Positions 36,634-47,414 of a stretch of DNA of 64,000 nucleotides are shown here, piece after piece (the first letter of the stretch is position 1; every line of letters starts with the position of its first letter). The translations under genes were made by a program, and so were the position numbers. The DNA is from Saccharomyces uvarum (taxonomy: Eukaryota; Ascomycota; Saccharomycetes; Saccharomycetales; Saccharomycetaceae). The stretch covers positions 806,001-870,000 of the forward strand of contig OX365931.1 of the NCBI GenBank assembly GCA_947243795.1. Direction: 5' to 3'. Below the pieces are notes generated by a model. It did no database searches and had not been told where the DNA came from. It worked only from the letters and a program-made list of their open reading frames with translations.

Positions 36634-38241
36634 CTATTCATTCTCGTGACTGGCCAAACAAAAGCATTCGTCACCGGCCGCGTTGTACGGTACGACGGGC
36701 AGAGTAAAAGGCACTGCCACGTGACTATGGTTACCCTCTCCGCTACGGCGCTCACGTGCGAAGCTGCGGCACGTGACGTTCCGGGTACCCGCCAGCCTGC
36801 TACTGTGATAAAGCACACCTGCCTCATAGTTACGTGGTTTCCTCGAGATGGTGCCCCATGCAGTCTGGCTAAGGTTTGCCGAGGTGTAAAGGCACCAGTC
36901 CAGCTCGTGAAACACTCGTGATGCATCGCAGGGTTCGGTGGACTTCGTGATGGAACGCATGTAGAACTTGGAGTGCGCGGGTGTGGTACCACGTGCCCTG
37001 GTAACCATTGCCGGGTCTTGCTTGTAGAAGACTCGGAAACGGTTTCGCAGCATGTCGTAGTAGCTTTTTTTCTGCAGGTACTGAAAGTGGAACCACCCGG
37101 AACTGGCCCGCTGCAAGGGACTCGTGGTGAACTCTTGTTCGGTGGGAAAGACAATATAAGGCTTGATCTTCCTCTGCGCATAGGCGGTCACTAAGGATTC
37201 CGTCGCCGGTACGTACACTTTCTTGGTGCCCTCCACTAGCGCAGGTATGATTCCCGTGAACAAAGGGACCATCAAATGTGTCCATAAATTCTCGTCCCTC
37301 ACTCTTGAAAGAGACGTCCCTATGGATGAGGTCTGGCACAAATAATGCTCTGTAGCATCACTAGCCCCCGCCTCCGCCCCAGCTGAAAGCTCTTGCAGTT
37401 TATCGTAGAACATTGCTAACCCTGAAGGCTGGAATTTGGAAGGCGTGGAATACACGAACTCCAGTTCACATAAAGGTGCAAAGTTAACGGCTTCCACACT
37501 TTTCAAGATTAGCTCGTCAATGTCCCTCACATGATATGACCGGAGGTATTCTATCATGCCGGCCTTAAACGGTACTGGCGACTGCTCTTCTTCTATTTGT
37601 AAAATGGGACTGCACCAACACACTTGCTGAGGTAGATTGGTCTCCATGGCGGTAAAGTTGTTCGAGGGCAAAAATATCTTGCATTCACCATTATCGTAAA
37701 AGTTTATAATCAGCTTAGTGTGGTGGGAGGCATACGGGGGCATGGTGATTTCAATCAGCTTAATCTTGCGCAGCACTAGCTCCAGCGCTGCGTCCATAGA
37801 ACGTGCTTCGATGGGCACGATTGTCCCCTTTTGGCCCACAATGGTTATATTCTCAATATTTCGGTGAAATTGTCTCAGCAGGAAATCAAGCTCATATTGA
37901 AAACTGAAGAGTATGCTTCTTTTGAGTCTTGCGTCACAGAATATATCTTTCAAAGTGATCAAGTCGCCGGCATCCCCCATGGAAGCCTTTCCCTCATAGA
38001 AATCTGATTTAATTAGTTTAAAAGTTGCCTTGTTTGTCGTATCATCCACCGCTTCCTTTTCCTCCTTCTCTTGTTCCGATTCAGTCAAATCAATGACTTC
38101 CGATTCATCGATTATGACACAGTCGTCATCGTCATTGCCATCTGCAGTATTTTTTTCAGTATCTGCACTATACCTGAAACTCTTCCATCGTTGTGCCACC
38201 TGTTCAGCGACCTCGGATCTCTTTCTTTTGGCACCAACCAT
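36634..38241 (-). CDS. TDP1: Tyrosyl-DNA phosphodiesterase Tdp1
   Basis: 535 residues (544 in S. cerevisiae). It frees DNA 3' ends from stalled topoisomerase I (and 5' ends from topoisomerase II) by a covalent phosphohistidine route. The two HKD-type motifs are visible: HHTKLIINFYDNGECKI near 180-196 and TPAHSKFYM near 420. An acidic SUMO-interaction-like stretch VIIDESEVIDLTESE lies in the N-terminal tail. An in-frame stop lies just upstream of ATG 38241, so this start is firm; it is a few residues shorter than in S. cerevisiae. The 3' end is GC-rich and contains four CACGTG sites. Confidence 0.96.
   Translation of the reverse strand: MVGAKRKRSEVAEQVAQRWKSFRYSADTEKNTADGNDDDDCVIIDESEVIDLTESEQEKEEKEAVDDTTNKATFKLIKSDFYEGKASMGDAGDLITLKDIFCDARLKRSILFSFQYELDFLLRQFHRNIENITIVGQKGTIVPIEARSMDAALELVLRKIKLIEITMPPYASHHTKLIINFYDNGECKIFLPSNNFTAMETNLPQQVCWCSPILQIEEEQSPVPFKAGMIEYLRSYHVRDIDELILKSVEAVNFAPLCELEFVYSTPSKFQPSGLAMFYDKLQELSAGAEAGASDATEHYLCQTSSIGTSLSRVRDENLWTHLMVPLFTGIIPALVEGTKKVYVPATESLVTAYAQRKIKPYIVFPTEQEFTTSPLQRASSGWFHFQYLQKKSYYDMLRNRFRVFYKQDPAMVTRARGTTPAHSKFYMRSITKSTEPCDASRVFHELDWCLYTSANLSQTAWGTISRKPRNYEAGVLYHSSRLAGTRNVTCRSFARERRSGEGNHSHVAVPFTLPVVPYNAAGDECFCLASHENE
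36718..36995. promoter_or_regulatory. Four CACGTG sites in TDP1 3' coding end / PCS60 upstream
   Basis: CACGTG occurs at 36718, 36753, 36770 and 36990. This is the palindrome bound by Cbf1, Pho4, Tye7 and the Ino2-Ino4 class of bHLH proteins. They lie inside TDP1 codons and 380-660 bases upstream of PCS60, which has the same orientation. Function is unproven; see findings. Confidence 0.35.
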
Positions 38242-38592
38242 TAATTCTCTTTATGCTGATCACCATCTGACCTTTCGCCATCATGATTCTTGCTTGGGCT
38301 CATCGTCCTATGTATTATTTTCCTTTTCATAAGCACCATATTATGTCACCTTTTCCGCACTTAAATGTGCGGCCCACCGAAATATAGAGGAAGGGATCAA
38401 TGGAAAGTTGCAAATACTCACCTAATACGTCAAAACACCTTGCTCATATCATCCGATACATTCAGTAACTACCGAGGAAAGCATAAGACATATTAATAGT
38501 CACAACAAAGACACCTGTTCGAATATTTGCTTCTTTTTCTATATTCTCTCATTATCAACCCCACTTTTTATTAGACTGCTAACGTAATTACA
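38242..38592. other. TDP1-YBR225W divergent promoter
   Basis: 351 bases shared by two divergent genes. It contains an inverted repeat (38355-38372) and, on the TDP1 side, an upstream ORF of 26 codons (38284-38204, minus strand) that overlaps the TDP1 start out of frame. No other gene seen. Confidence 0.65.
38355..38372. repeat. Inverted repeat CCGCAC-TTAAAT-GTGCGG
   Basis: Perfect 6-base arms around a 6-base AT spacer, in the middle of the TDP1-YBR225W promoter. It resembles an operator for a dimeric zinc-cluster protein more than a terminator, since it sits between two start codons. Confidence 0.5.
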
Positions 38593-41313
38593 ATGTGCTC
38601 CACTAAGGACGCAAAGAATACCGAGAATAAGAATGATAAGAATGAGAAGAATGATAAGAGCTCAACAAGTGTCCCTAGTAACAAATTTGCAAATTTAAAA
38701 CCACATGATTATTGTACGGGTCCAGGATCACTCACCACCGAACACAAAAACACCGACAAAGAAAAAGGGAAGCAGGAAAAGGAGAACAGAGATGGAACAC
38801 CTCAATCAAATACTTCCTCAGAATCACGTTCCCCGCAAGTCAGCCATCATTCTGAGAAATTCCCCTCTTTTGATTCACCTTTACATTTTCCAAGTTTGAG
38901 GCTGCCTGATGACTTGTTATCAAACACGTCTAGAAGATCATCAGATTCCACTGCATCATCTTCTGTATACAGACCAAAGCCCGTCCAGCATTCCAAAGTC
39001 GCTTTGCATCCTTCTCATATAACGAATAAACTGGACAGTAGAGACGGAACTCCGGGTCTTGAGTCGAAGGCGAGCCACTCATCTGACTCATCTACATCTC
39101 GATTCATCGTATCTAATATGGTCGGGAATGGTCGTGGAGGAGGCGGCCTACATGGCGCTACTTCGAATGTTGTTCAAAAACTCCATTCCAGGAAAAGATG
39201 GGACTGGAACAGCTTACCGAACTTCGATTCTTCTCTTCTAATTAGATCAGCCTCAGGAAACCATAATTTCATTAATATTTGCATAGACGGTGAATTCAAA
39301 CAAGTAAAATACGATCCGAATCATAATGAGCTCTTTACTAGAATGGACCTTTTCCTATCCTTCAATATGGACTCTTCGCCAAAGGATTCCCTAATTTTTG
39401 CTAAGAAAAGATTGAATTCATACATTGAATTCTTAACAACATACCTGAAGTCCAGAAAATACGCATTTGAGTGTTATCCATTTAACATCGAAGGCACCAC
39501 AAGCATCGAAACTGAAGTTAAATCTTTCCCATCGTTTGACCCATCAAAGGATTATTCCGAGATTGAATCGCTTATCCAGTTATGGCTGGCTCAGGCCCAG
39601 AAGTTTTTATTACAATCAAACTCGTTTTTTTTTTCATCTGAAGTGGTTCAGGAATTAATCAAAAGGAAACCAACTACAAGGAAACATTCCAATCCTATAA
39701 TCAGCACTACCAGCAATAAACCCAATGATCCCACATTATATATTCAGCAACTAGATATACAGGCAAACTCCCCAAGACCAGTGTTATCGGATCCGTTAGA
39801 TGAAATTGATATTTTGCTAATAAGACCACTGCATAAAACCTTGGCGGGCTGGCAACTAGCTTATGACGAGCCAAGCTTAAACATTGCAGACTTCCCATTG
39901 GATTTATCTCCCTTGATGGTTGACAATAGCAACAAAGATACTCAAAATAAGAGCACGGATGAAAAAAGTGACGTGCCTGAAGATTTAACAAATTTGCAGA
40001 ATTATTTTCCCAGGAAAGGCTCCAAAGTGAAAATTGTCTCCGATGAGCAAGAAATAATTGAGTTAAATTCTTCCAACGCTTCAGAATATATGTTTGATTG
40101 CATGAATAGAAAATATTTTACGAATGACGCAAAAGAACGTATATTGAGAAACAACTTTAACCAAAGCATTGATGAAGATTTCTCAAACGATCCATTCGCC
40201 TCAACTAGATCTTTATCATTACCATCCTCGGCGGTAGAGATAGGCAAGAGAAAGAAAATCCCCCCCAAGGGCAATAAAAAATCAGGGTTTGTAAATTTTT
40301 TTAAGAGGAAACACTCGCAATTCGCATCGACTTCCCATGCTACAAGTCCTACAACTTCACCTAACATATCTTCTTCTTCTTCCCCAAAGATGCAACCACA
40401 ATCACACCTTTCTAACATTTATCGGGCAGACAAAGTTCATCATACCAAGTCAACCGGTCAAGCACTTCAAAACGAATGGCTCGAAAACTTTTTTTGCCGA
40501 ACTTTAAACAACTACAAAGAAATTGATTTGCCAACACAATTTATCCTACCAAAGGAAATCAAAAATCCTTTGAGTTCACAACCCCAATCCCAAAGCGAAT
40601 CAGTTTTATCATCACCAGCTTCTACTGATACAGAAGAAACTGTTCCAAATGAAGGATTAGATAGGGCAAAGAGTGCAGCCACCTACGGCAAAGAATATCT
40701 GCAATTAAGATTACCATTCGCTTCGGATACTATACCTGCCGTAATATGCCCCTGGGTCTGGACAAGTTTAAGTTATTATAAATGGAAGGCTCTACTGAGG
40801 GAGATATACAGGTCAATTATTCCTGGCGGTTACGCCCTTGCAATTGTTCCAGATTTAAGGATATCGAATACCTACTATAATGAAAATCCTGGCAATGACG
40901 ACACTAATAATGCTGCAGATGAGTTTTTGACAACAAAGGAAAGAGAAAAGACATTTGATGCTATGTCTATCGATGCAATCAACAAAGGCCTGCACATTCA
41001 TCCAACCAAGCATTTAACGAAAACATTTAAAGACGTAGGGTTTACAGGAATTAAATCCTCAGTTCTAAGTTTAAAAACTGGTGACCTTAAAACAGATATG
41101 GGGTTTTTAAATGAATTCGACTCTTTAAATGCTTGGGACCATATGTTAAGAAAGCAACTGCCAGATAGCAGCGCTCCTCCGAAAGATACCGATCCTTCTA
41201 CTCTTTTTCAACGATATGTGGAAGAGCATATGGGAAAAATTGACAACAATTCTGGCTGCTTCAGAACCTTATATGTCGTGGCACAAAAACCAAAACTGCC
41301 ATACACGAAGTAA
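38593..41313 (+). CDS. YBR225W: YBR225W ortholog, unknown function, methyltransferase-like C-terminus
   Basis: 906 residues (about 900 in S. cerevisiae). The function is unknown and the gene is non-essential in S. cerevisiae. Residues 1-200 are disordered, Ser/Asn/Lys-rich. A conserved region begins near 200 ([20 protein letters not shown]). A second low-complexity part lies at about 560-620 with a basic patch ([20 protein letters not shown]). The C-terminal third contains [19 protein letters not shown] (near 705) and [20 protein letters not shown] (near 735), which resemble the post-motif-I part of class I methyltransferases. I see no clear glycine-rich SAM loop upstream. Confidence 0.9.
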   Translation: MCSTKDAKNTENKNDKNEKNDKSSTSVPSNKFANLKPHDYCTGPGSLTTEHKNTDKEKGKQEKENRDGTPQSNTSSESRSPQVSHHSEKFPSFDSPLHFPSLRLPDDLLSNTSRRSSDSTASSSVYRPKPVQHSKVALHPSHITNKLDSRDGTPGLESKASHSSDSSTSRFIVSNMVGNGRGGGGLHGATSNVVQKLHSRKRWDWNSLPNFDSSLLIRSASGNHNFINICIDGEFKQVKYDPNHNELFTRMDLFLSFNMDSSPKDSLIFAKKRLNSYIEFLTTYLKSRKYAFECYPFNIEGTTSIETEVKSFPSFDPSKDYSEIESLIQLWLAQAQKFLLQSNSFFFSSEVVQELIKRKPTTRKHSNPIISTTSNKPNDPTLYIQQLDIQANSPRPVLSDPLDEIDILLIRPLHKTLAGWQLAYDEPSLNIADFPLDLSPLMVDNSNKDTQNKSTDEKSDVPEDLTNLQNYFPRKGSKVKIVSDEQEIIELNSSNASEYMFDCMNRKYFTNDAKERILRNNFNQSIDEDFSNDPFASTRSLSLPSSAVEIGKRKKIPPKGNKKSGFVNFFKRKHSQFASTSHATSPTTSPNISSSSSPKMQPQSHLSNIYRADKVHHTKSTGQALQNEWLENFFCRTLNNYKEIDLPTQFILPKEIKNPLSSQPQSQSESVLSSPASTDTEETVPNEGLDRAKSAATYGKEYLQLRLPFASDTIPAVICPWVWTSLSYYKWKALLREIYRSIIPGGYALAIVPDLRISNTYYNENPGNDDTNNAADEFLTTKEREKTFDAMSIDAINKGLHIHPTKHLTKTFKDVGFTGIKSSVLSLKTGDLKTDMGFLNEFDSLNAWDHMLRKQLPDSSAPPKDTDPSTLFQRYVEEHMGKIDNNSGCFRTLYVVAQKPKLPYTK

Positions 41314-41559
41314 GAATACTTTTTTATACTAATTTTTTTCTTGTATGAAAACCCTTTTATTATTACTTTCAACTTAATTGATTACTATTTGACAAAAGCA
41401 TTCGAACAAGAAAGCAGAATCCTAATTCCACGAAACATTTTACAACATATTTATTTAAATTTATTGCCCTTCATTACATTATCAGTGGCTTGCTTGTTCA
41501 TTTACTACATTTATATATATGCATATATATATATTTTATATCAATCAATTTTTTCTTCA

Positions 41560-43110
41560 TCAAAATTTGCTTTGAATTGTGTGCGTATGGATTCTGGCAG
41601 AATTTCCTAAATCTTTTTCTAGCATTGCTCCTAATTTTTTATCTTCTTCATAAACATCGTGAATCAAATCGTCCTTTTGATCACCAGAATAATACTTCAC
41701 ATCCACGTGGGAAGCCAAGGAATGCTCAGTTTCTTGTAATGAGTCAACTGTAGCTTCGTTCACTAAGACGTAAGCAATATTGGACCCCGGACAATCATAG
41801 TTGACGTTCAACAGTAGTCTCTCCATTATTCCTCTCAACCCTCTAGCACCAGTTCCTTCTTTGAGAGCGAACTGGGCAACTTTTTTCAGAGCCTTTTGTG
41901 TGATGCACAGTTTAACGCCAAATTGTTTAAAAATATACTCATATTGGTCTAGCAGGGCATTCTTTGGTTCTTTCAAGATATGAAATAAATCATCCCTTTG
42001 AAGAGGTTGCAATGCAGTTATAATAGGAACTCTCCCAATTAATTCAGGAATTAGACCAAAACTTACTAAATCTGATGGTGTAGTCAAATCTAAAGCACAC
42101 ACTTTTTTCCCATTGTCCAGTTCTACTTGCTCAAGTGTATTACTGAACCTGAGATTCTTCACTCTTTCTTGCTCATTGATTGTTGATGGTTCATCAGCTT
42201 CTGTGATATTATGAAGTTTTCTTATATCTTCTATCCTTTTGACGATATGCTTATCTAAACCAACAAAGGCGCCCATAATCATAAAGAGGATATTTGATGT
42301 GTCGACAACAAATATTTCATCCTTTTTGGTTGTGGTTTGATTCTTTTGCCCGTCAATATCATGTTTAACAGGCCTTTTAACGGCGATTTCCACTTTATGG
42401 CCTTCAATAATTTTTAATAGCGATTGTTGGACACCTTCTCCAGACACATCTTTGGTACCGATACTTGCAGCAGGCTTCGCCAACTTGTCAATCTCATCAA
42501 GGACAATAATACCCTTTTCTGCCTTTGCAACATCAAATTCGGCATTGACCAGCAGTCTTTCAATACATACTTCAACATCTTCACCTATGTAACCGGCTTG
42601 GGTCAACTGCGTACAATCAGTTATTGCTATGGGGACGTTTAAAATTTTAGCTAGCGTTGTTGCCAATAAAGTCTTACCAGAACCTGAAGGACCAACAACA
42701 AGAACATTACTCTTGCTTAATTCCAAATCTTCTTCCACTTCTTGACCTAATGAATTAAATTGTCTCTGAAGATTCTTCCAACCTGCTTTTGACTCGCTAT
42801 TCCCATTGAAGATAGGTTCATCTTTGTCATCCGTAAGTCTTTCCTGTTCTATCAAATCCCTCTGCCTTTGTAGTTCTCTTTTCTTTTGTTTGTCATTGAT
42901 CCTCAGATAATGATTATAAACTGCAACACTTAGAACTTTCTTACCAATATCTTGGCCAATAATATATTCGTCAAGAAATTTCTTTAGCGTTTTTGGAGTT
43001 TGTATATTCGACAAGCGAGACTGTGCCAGCTTCCCAGAAGCAGTAGCAGCATATCGCCCAATTCTACTGTAATAAGATTTAGCCAATTTTTGGCCTGTAA
43101 ATCTCAACAT
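41560..43110 (-). CDS. MCX1: Mitochondrial ClpX-type unfoldase Mcx1
   Basis: 516 residues (520 in S. cerevisiae). It is a AAA+ protein of the mitochondrial matrix related to bacterial ClpX. Yeast has no ClpP, so it works alone; it stimulates heme synthesis by loading cofactor into Hem1. The N-terminus (MLRFTGQKLAKSYYSRIGRY) is a basic targeting peptide. Walker A is VVGPSGSGKTLL (about 135-147). Walker B is GIIVLDEIDKL. LIPELIGRVPI is the sensor/arginine region and GARGLRGIMERLL marks the C-terminal small domain. The zinc-binding domain of bacterial ClpX is missing, as usual for this family. Confidence 0.95.
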   Translation of the reverse strand: MLRFTGQKLAKSYYSRIGRYAATASGKLAQSRLSNIQTPKTLKKFLDEYIIGQDIGKKVLSVAVYNHYLRINDKQKKRELQRQRDLIEQERLTDDKDEPIFNGNSESKAGWKNLQRQFNSLGQEVEEDLELSKSNVLVVGPSGSGKTLLATTLAKILNVPIAITDCTQLTQAGYIGEDVEVCIERLLVNAEFDVAKAEKGIIVLDEIDKLAKPAASIGTKDVSGEGVQQSLLKIIEGHKVEIAVKRPVKHDIDGQKNQTTTKKDEIFVVDTSNILFMIMGAFVGLDKHIVKRIEDIRKLHNITEADEPSTINEQERVKNLRFSNTLEQVELDNGKKVCALDLTTPSDLVSFGLIPELIGRVPIITALQPLQRDDLFHILKEPKNALLDQYEYIFKQFGVKLCITQKALKKVAQFALKEGTGARGLRGIMERLLLNVNYDCPGSNIAYVLVNEATVDSLQETEHSLASHVDVKYYSGDQKDDLIHDVYEEDKKLGAMLEKDLGNSARIHTHTIQSKF

Positions 43111-43290
43111 TACCGTAAAGCGCTTTAAAAAATCCTTGTTAACTATGGGCCTCTTTCTAATGAATTGCTACTTTTTTGCTTGTTTTCATAATATATCAAT
43201 CAGATGACTATTATATTTCCAACATCGAAAAACATTTTCACCATTAACTACTCTTTTTCAAAAAATTAGCAGAACAACAAGAAAAGTAGC

Positions 43291-44205
43291 ATGTCACAGC
43301 AAACACAGCAGCATCAGTTTCCTCAGTTTTATTGCTGCTATCTGCTACAATCGATCAACAAAAGACAATCGTTTTATATAGGATCAACTCCAAACCCAAT
43401 ACGACGTTTGAGGCAGCATAATGGGAAGCTAACAGTTGGTGGGGCATATCGAACTAAACGTGACGGTTCAAGACCTTGGGAAATGATAATGATTGTGCGA
43501 GGCTTCCCAAGTAAGATCGCAGCTTTACAATTTGAACATGCATGGCAACATGGATATCAAACGCATTATATAGCTGAAAATGATCGAATAGTAAAGCATA
43601 AAGCAGGTGGACGAACCCTGCATCATAAAGTTGCATTGATGAAGTTACTACTACGGCATGAGTTCTTCCAACGGATGAACTTAACTGTTGAAATTTTCAA
43701 TTTAAAGAGCTGGGGAATTTGGAAGCAAGATAAATTCAGAATTGAAAACGAATCAATTGAAATAAATGTTCAGATCTGTGAGAATGCCCTTAAGGAACCA
43801 AGAGGAAACACCATAGACGATCTCATGGATCATAGTGATGAGAATCTGAAACTGATAGAGAATGTTTACACTCAGGTTCTTGCAACTGAAAAGATGACGT
43901 TTGAGTTTTTTGAGGAAAAATTAACTACAGGTTTAATACGATGTGGGATTTGTGAAAAGGAGATTGACTATACATCCGAAGAAGAAGTCTTGAAACCGTT
44001 TGTTGCACTTTGCGATAATGAAAACTGCGGATGTATTAGCCATTTGAAGTGCCTGTACAGATACTTTTTAGATGATGAACAGTTGATAGTGGGAAAAAGA
44101 AACTTGATACCTAAAGGCGGTAAATGCCCGAACTGCGAGAAACTCTGGCAATGGACGACATTAGTCAAGTATTCTACAAGAATGAAAATAGCATACGGAA
44201 AGTAG
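43291..44205 (+). CDS. SLX1: Structure-specific endonuclease subunit Slx1
   Basis: 304 residues, equal to S. cerevisiae. It is the catalytic subunit of Slx1-Slx4, which cuts branched DNA at stalled rDNA replication forks. The N-terminal GIY-YIG nuclease domain (about 12-95) shows [28 protein letters not shown]-like [10 protein letters not shown] and the catalytic Glu in FEHAWQH. The C-terminal zinc domain (about 217-285) has the pairs [16 protein letters not shown] and CPNC of a RING/PHD-type finger that binds Slx4. The ATG is at 43291. It is divergent from MCX1. Confidence 0.96.
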   Translation: MSQQTQQHQFPQFYCCYLLQSINKRQSFYIGSTPNPIRRLRQHNGKLTVGGAYRTKRDGSRPWEMIMIVRGFPSKIAALQFEHAWQHGYQTHYIAENDRIVKHKAGGRTLHHKVALMKLLLRHEFFQRMNLTVEIFNLKSWGIWKQDKFRIENESIEINVQICENALKEPRGNTIDDLMDHSDENLKLIENVYTQVLATEKMTFEFFEEKLTTGLIRCGICEKEIDYTSEEEVLKPFVALCDNENCGCISHLKCLYRYFLDDEQLIVGKRNLIPKGGKCPNCEKLWQWTTLVKYSTRMKIAYGK

Positions 44206-44324
44206 AACCCGTCACACTTCATGTTTCTTTTTTTCTATAGATGGTGGTTATCTGTTATATTTTACGTACATTTATAAAAAGGAACTAAAAAAGGCACAAT
44301 TATATTATTTTCTTTCTATCCTTC

Positions 44325-47186
44325 TTAGAAAATGAGTTCCCAGTTCTCGATTATATCAAGCATTGGATTCATGATGATAATCTTATTGCCATCTTCATGT
44401 GATAGTTTAGTGGGGAATGATCGTTCCTCACCGCCTTGTTTAATTGTCACGAAGTCTTTCAATCCTATATCACGTTGTAGTTCGTTCTTCGCAATGATAA
44501 TCTTTTCAATATTTGTATTTCTCAAGACGTCATAGTGAATGTCAATCAAATTATCAGGAGTATGACTTGGAACATTTTTTAGGATATGACCGTCTTCTAA
44601 AATAAACCGAGTCTTTACGTATTCACCTCTTTGATAACCAAACGTCTCTCCATCATCAACATATAAATCACCTACAGCATGACCTTTGACATCTGGAGCA
44701 ATAACGAGCACATATGGGTCGTTTTTCGTTAGTTTTGAGGATCTTCTATACTTATCTTTCATGGTAATGATGTGTCCGCCTTCAATGAATAATGGGATCT
44801 TATCTAGTGGTGTAAGAATGCTTTTCACTGCTGGATCGGCTCCACTGTTTATGAAAGAGGCCAATGATTCAAAATCGTAAAAGACACCGGGTGGGAAAAT
44901 CATTTCAATTTCCGATTGATCAGGATCCGTAACAGGTTTGACCAATAAACCTGAATCACCCCAATAAAATTGGTTATCGATGTCGTACAACTCGGAGAAT
45001 TCTGGGTGCTCAATAAACATTGGATTCATTATGGGGAATCCAGTAGTGCTTGATTTATAAAACATAGTGTATAAGGTAGGCAATAGGAAATATCTCAACT
45101 GGATGGTATCACGAACGATGGATTTCAAAGGGTCATCAAACAAGTAAGGCTCTCTTCTCTTAGTATCGATATGAGCATGAGCTCTGAAGAATGGGTACCA
45201 CAAACCCGCTTGATACCAACGGGCAATTAGTTCAGGTGCAGGATCTTCAGCAAAACCAGCAATATCGGCTCCGATAAATGGCATACCAGCGACGTTGTTC
45301 GATAAAACCATGGGGATGGAAATCTTTAGATAGTCCCAAGTAGCAACGTTATCACCAGTCCATGTAGCAGCCGTACGTTGAGAACCGGCAAAAAAGGCTC
45401 TTGTTAAAAGGAAGGGACGTTTATCGGATGGGGAGTATATTGATTTGACCGCGTCATATGTGGCTTCATGAACGGATAAACCGTACAGGTTATGGATGGA
45501 TCTTTCCTCGATATGATTGTCGTGAATGAGATCCTTTGGAGCTGTGGTTTCCGGACCATCGAATATCGAAGGCTCGTTCATATCATTCCAAATGAACAGA
45601 TTTGTCAAATTGGGTGGTAAGTCCATAAATTTTTCAAAAAAGGATTTCCAGATTTTCTGGCCGTACTTACTCATAGTATCGATCCAGATGGAATTACCTG
45701 GCCAACAATGGCCTATGTAGTCGTTGCCGTTATGATCCTTGACGGCAACGTTTTCGTTAATTACAGTGTCGCTAATCTCGTAATCCTTCTTTAAATGAGG
45801 ATCGATCAACACGACTAAGTTTCTTCCCAGCTTGTTCAATTTCGATAACAGTCTCTTTGGGTTGGGGAAAGAGTTTGGTTTCCATGTAAAATATTTCTTA
45901 TCGTTTGTGTATTCCAAGTCCAGCCAAATGAAATCGTACGGAATCTCGTGTGCGTCCATCTGAGCGTCCACAGTGAGAACGTCCATTTCATCGTTATAGT
46001 TCCATCTACACTGGTGATACCCAATAGACGACATCGATGGCAGGAAGGGTCTGCCGGTCAAGTCGGTGAACTCGTCAATGACGGCGGGAATATCCTGTCC
46101 CAGAGAGATAACTACATCTACGACACCATTTTCTGAAATCCAGTGAGTCATTGTTTTATTCCGCTGAGTATCGTATTCGATGTCCACCCAAGTGTCAGCG
46201 GCATTGACCCAAAAGACGGACGTGGACGACGACGAGAACATGAATGGAATGGACCCGTACATTGGTTGGGTGGTCCCGATGTTGTACTCGAAGACGTCGA
46301 CGTTGAACAGCCTGTAAGGCTCGTCTTGCGAAGTGTCCATCAACCGTAGGGAAGTTGGATGTTCCGGTATACCGAAAACGTCTGTGGATTGGAAGAAGGA
46401 GAAATCCAGCGCAATCGATTCGGGCCCCAGAGGCATAGTGTCGTGCTTAGAGTACATGAAATCGTCTTTGAACATGTTAAAAGTGGTTTCCTCTGGGAGC
46501 ACGTGAGCAAAATTGTCCTCTTTGGACCTGTGATGCTCAATGTTTAGAAAGTTCCGCTCATTTACGATAAGTTTTAGGCTATTCTGCCAGTAGATTTTCA
46601 GCTGGAAGGGCTCGGTGAGGATTTCCAGCGATATATCACCATTTTGCAAATGGACAGTGTCCGTAGTGGAGTTCGAAGGGGTGACGAACGAGGACAGTCT
46701 CGACCAAAGCGAGTCTGCGGCATGTGCTTGCTTGACAAAGCGTAGCTCTGGGAAGCTGGTCTTGTTCGCCTCATCGTGGAACTTCTCGTCGAAGGCGTAC
46801 AACCAGGTTTCGTTGTACCGCTGTGAAGAGATGAGAGAGCCCCCGCTAGCAACGGTCCTCTCCTTCTCATCGATAGTGAACCTTACGGAATGGTCTTGTA
46901 GGAAAGAAAGCGAAAAGGGCAGCTCGACGGCTATGTCGGCACCGTCCAGTCTTGGTATGGTCTTGATGATGGTGGCACGAAGGATGTTCTGCAGCGGGTC
47001 ATGGGCAATAGACCCGGCGTCCAGCTTGTAGTAGGAGTGTTGCGACTTGGCGATGTTCTGAGAATAAACCCTGTTTCTATGGCAAAACCCAGATTGCGCA
47101 CATTTCTTCAAAAGATAGTCGGTAAACGCATGCGATAGTGACGCGAAGAGGACCAATTGGCACACCAGCCATTTCAAGAGGACCAT
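44325..47186 (-). CDS. ROT2: ER glucosidase II alpha subunit Rot2
   Basis: 953 residues (954 in S. cerevisiae). GH31 enzyme that trims the two inner alpha-1,3-linked glucoses from N-glycans in the ER, with the beta subunit Gtb1; it affects glycoprotein quality control and cell-wall beta-1,6-glucan. A cleavable signal peptide is visible (about 1-20, MVLLKWLVCQLVLFASLSHA). FIWNDMNEPSIFDG (near 540) contains the nucleophile Asp, and FIGADIAGF and WYPFFRAHAH are further active-site blocks. The 5' third of the gene is richer in G+C than the rest. It converges on SLX1. Confidence 0.97.
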   Translation of the reverse strand: MVLLKWLVCQLVLFASLSHAFTDYLLKKCAQSGFCHRNRVYSQNIAKSQHSYYKLDAGSIAHDPLQNILRATIIKTIPRLDGADIAVELPFSLSFLQDHSVRFTIDEKERTVASGGSLISSQRYNETWLYAFDEKFHDEANKTSFPELRFVKQAHAADSLWSRLSSFVTPSNSTTDTVHLQNGDISLEILTEPFQLKIYWQNSLKLIVNERNFLNIEHHRSKEDNFAHVLPEETTFNMFKDDFMYSKHDTMPLGPESIALDFSFFQSTDVFGIPEHPTSLRLMDTSQDEPYRLFNVDVFEYNIGTTQPMYGSIPFMFSSSSTSVFWVNAADTWVDIEYDTQRNKTMTHWISENGVVDVVISLGQDIPAVIDEFTDLTGRPFLPSMSSIGYHQCRWNYNDEMDVLTVDAQMDAHEIPYDFIWLDLEYTNDKKYFTWKPNSFPNPKRLLSKLNKLGRNLVVLIDPHLKKDYEISDTVINENVAVKDHNGNDYIGHCWPGNSIWIDTMSKYGQKIWKSFFEKFMDLPPNLTNLFIWNDMNEPSIFDGPETTAPKDLIHDNHIEERSIHNLYGLSVHEATYDAVKSIYSPSDKRPFLLTRAFFAGSQRTAATWTGDNVATWDYLKISIPMVLSNNVAGMPFIGADIAGFAEDPAPELIARWYQAGLWYPFFRAHAHIDTKRREPYLFDDPLKSIVRDTIQLRYFLLPTLYTMFYKSSTTGFPIMNPMFIEHPEFSELYDIDNQFYWGDSGLLVKPVTDPDQSEIEMIFPPGVFYDFESLASFINSGADPAVKSILTPLDKIPLFIEGGHIITMKDKYRRSSKLTKNDPYVLVIAPDVKGHAVGDLYVDDGETFGYQRGEYVKTRFILEDGHILKNVPSHTPDNLIDIHYDVLRNTNIEKIIIAKNELQRDIGLKDFVTIKQGGEERSFPTKLSHEDGNKIIIMNPMLDIIENWELIF

Positions 47187-47380
47187 ACTAGATGCGTTCG
47201 TTGGAAGCTGCCTGCCTCCACGAGGGAAAGTGTGGTGATAAGATCACTTTGGCCGTGTTCTATAATTGTACCAGTGGAATTACGTAGTGCGAGAAGCGCA
47301 GTCCGGGTAAAAGAAATAAGGGTAGTGTGTAAAAGAGAGAAAGAGAACTATTGTATTATAAAGGCGCATAACTCACTGTG

Positions 47381-47414
<34 letters not shown>

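Noticed and set aside
36477-37339. Minus-strand alternate-frame ORFs within TDP1 and the place of dubious YBR224W
   Set aside because: They overlap TDP1 conserved catalytic sequence; the GC-rich composition lowers stop frequency and explains their length.
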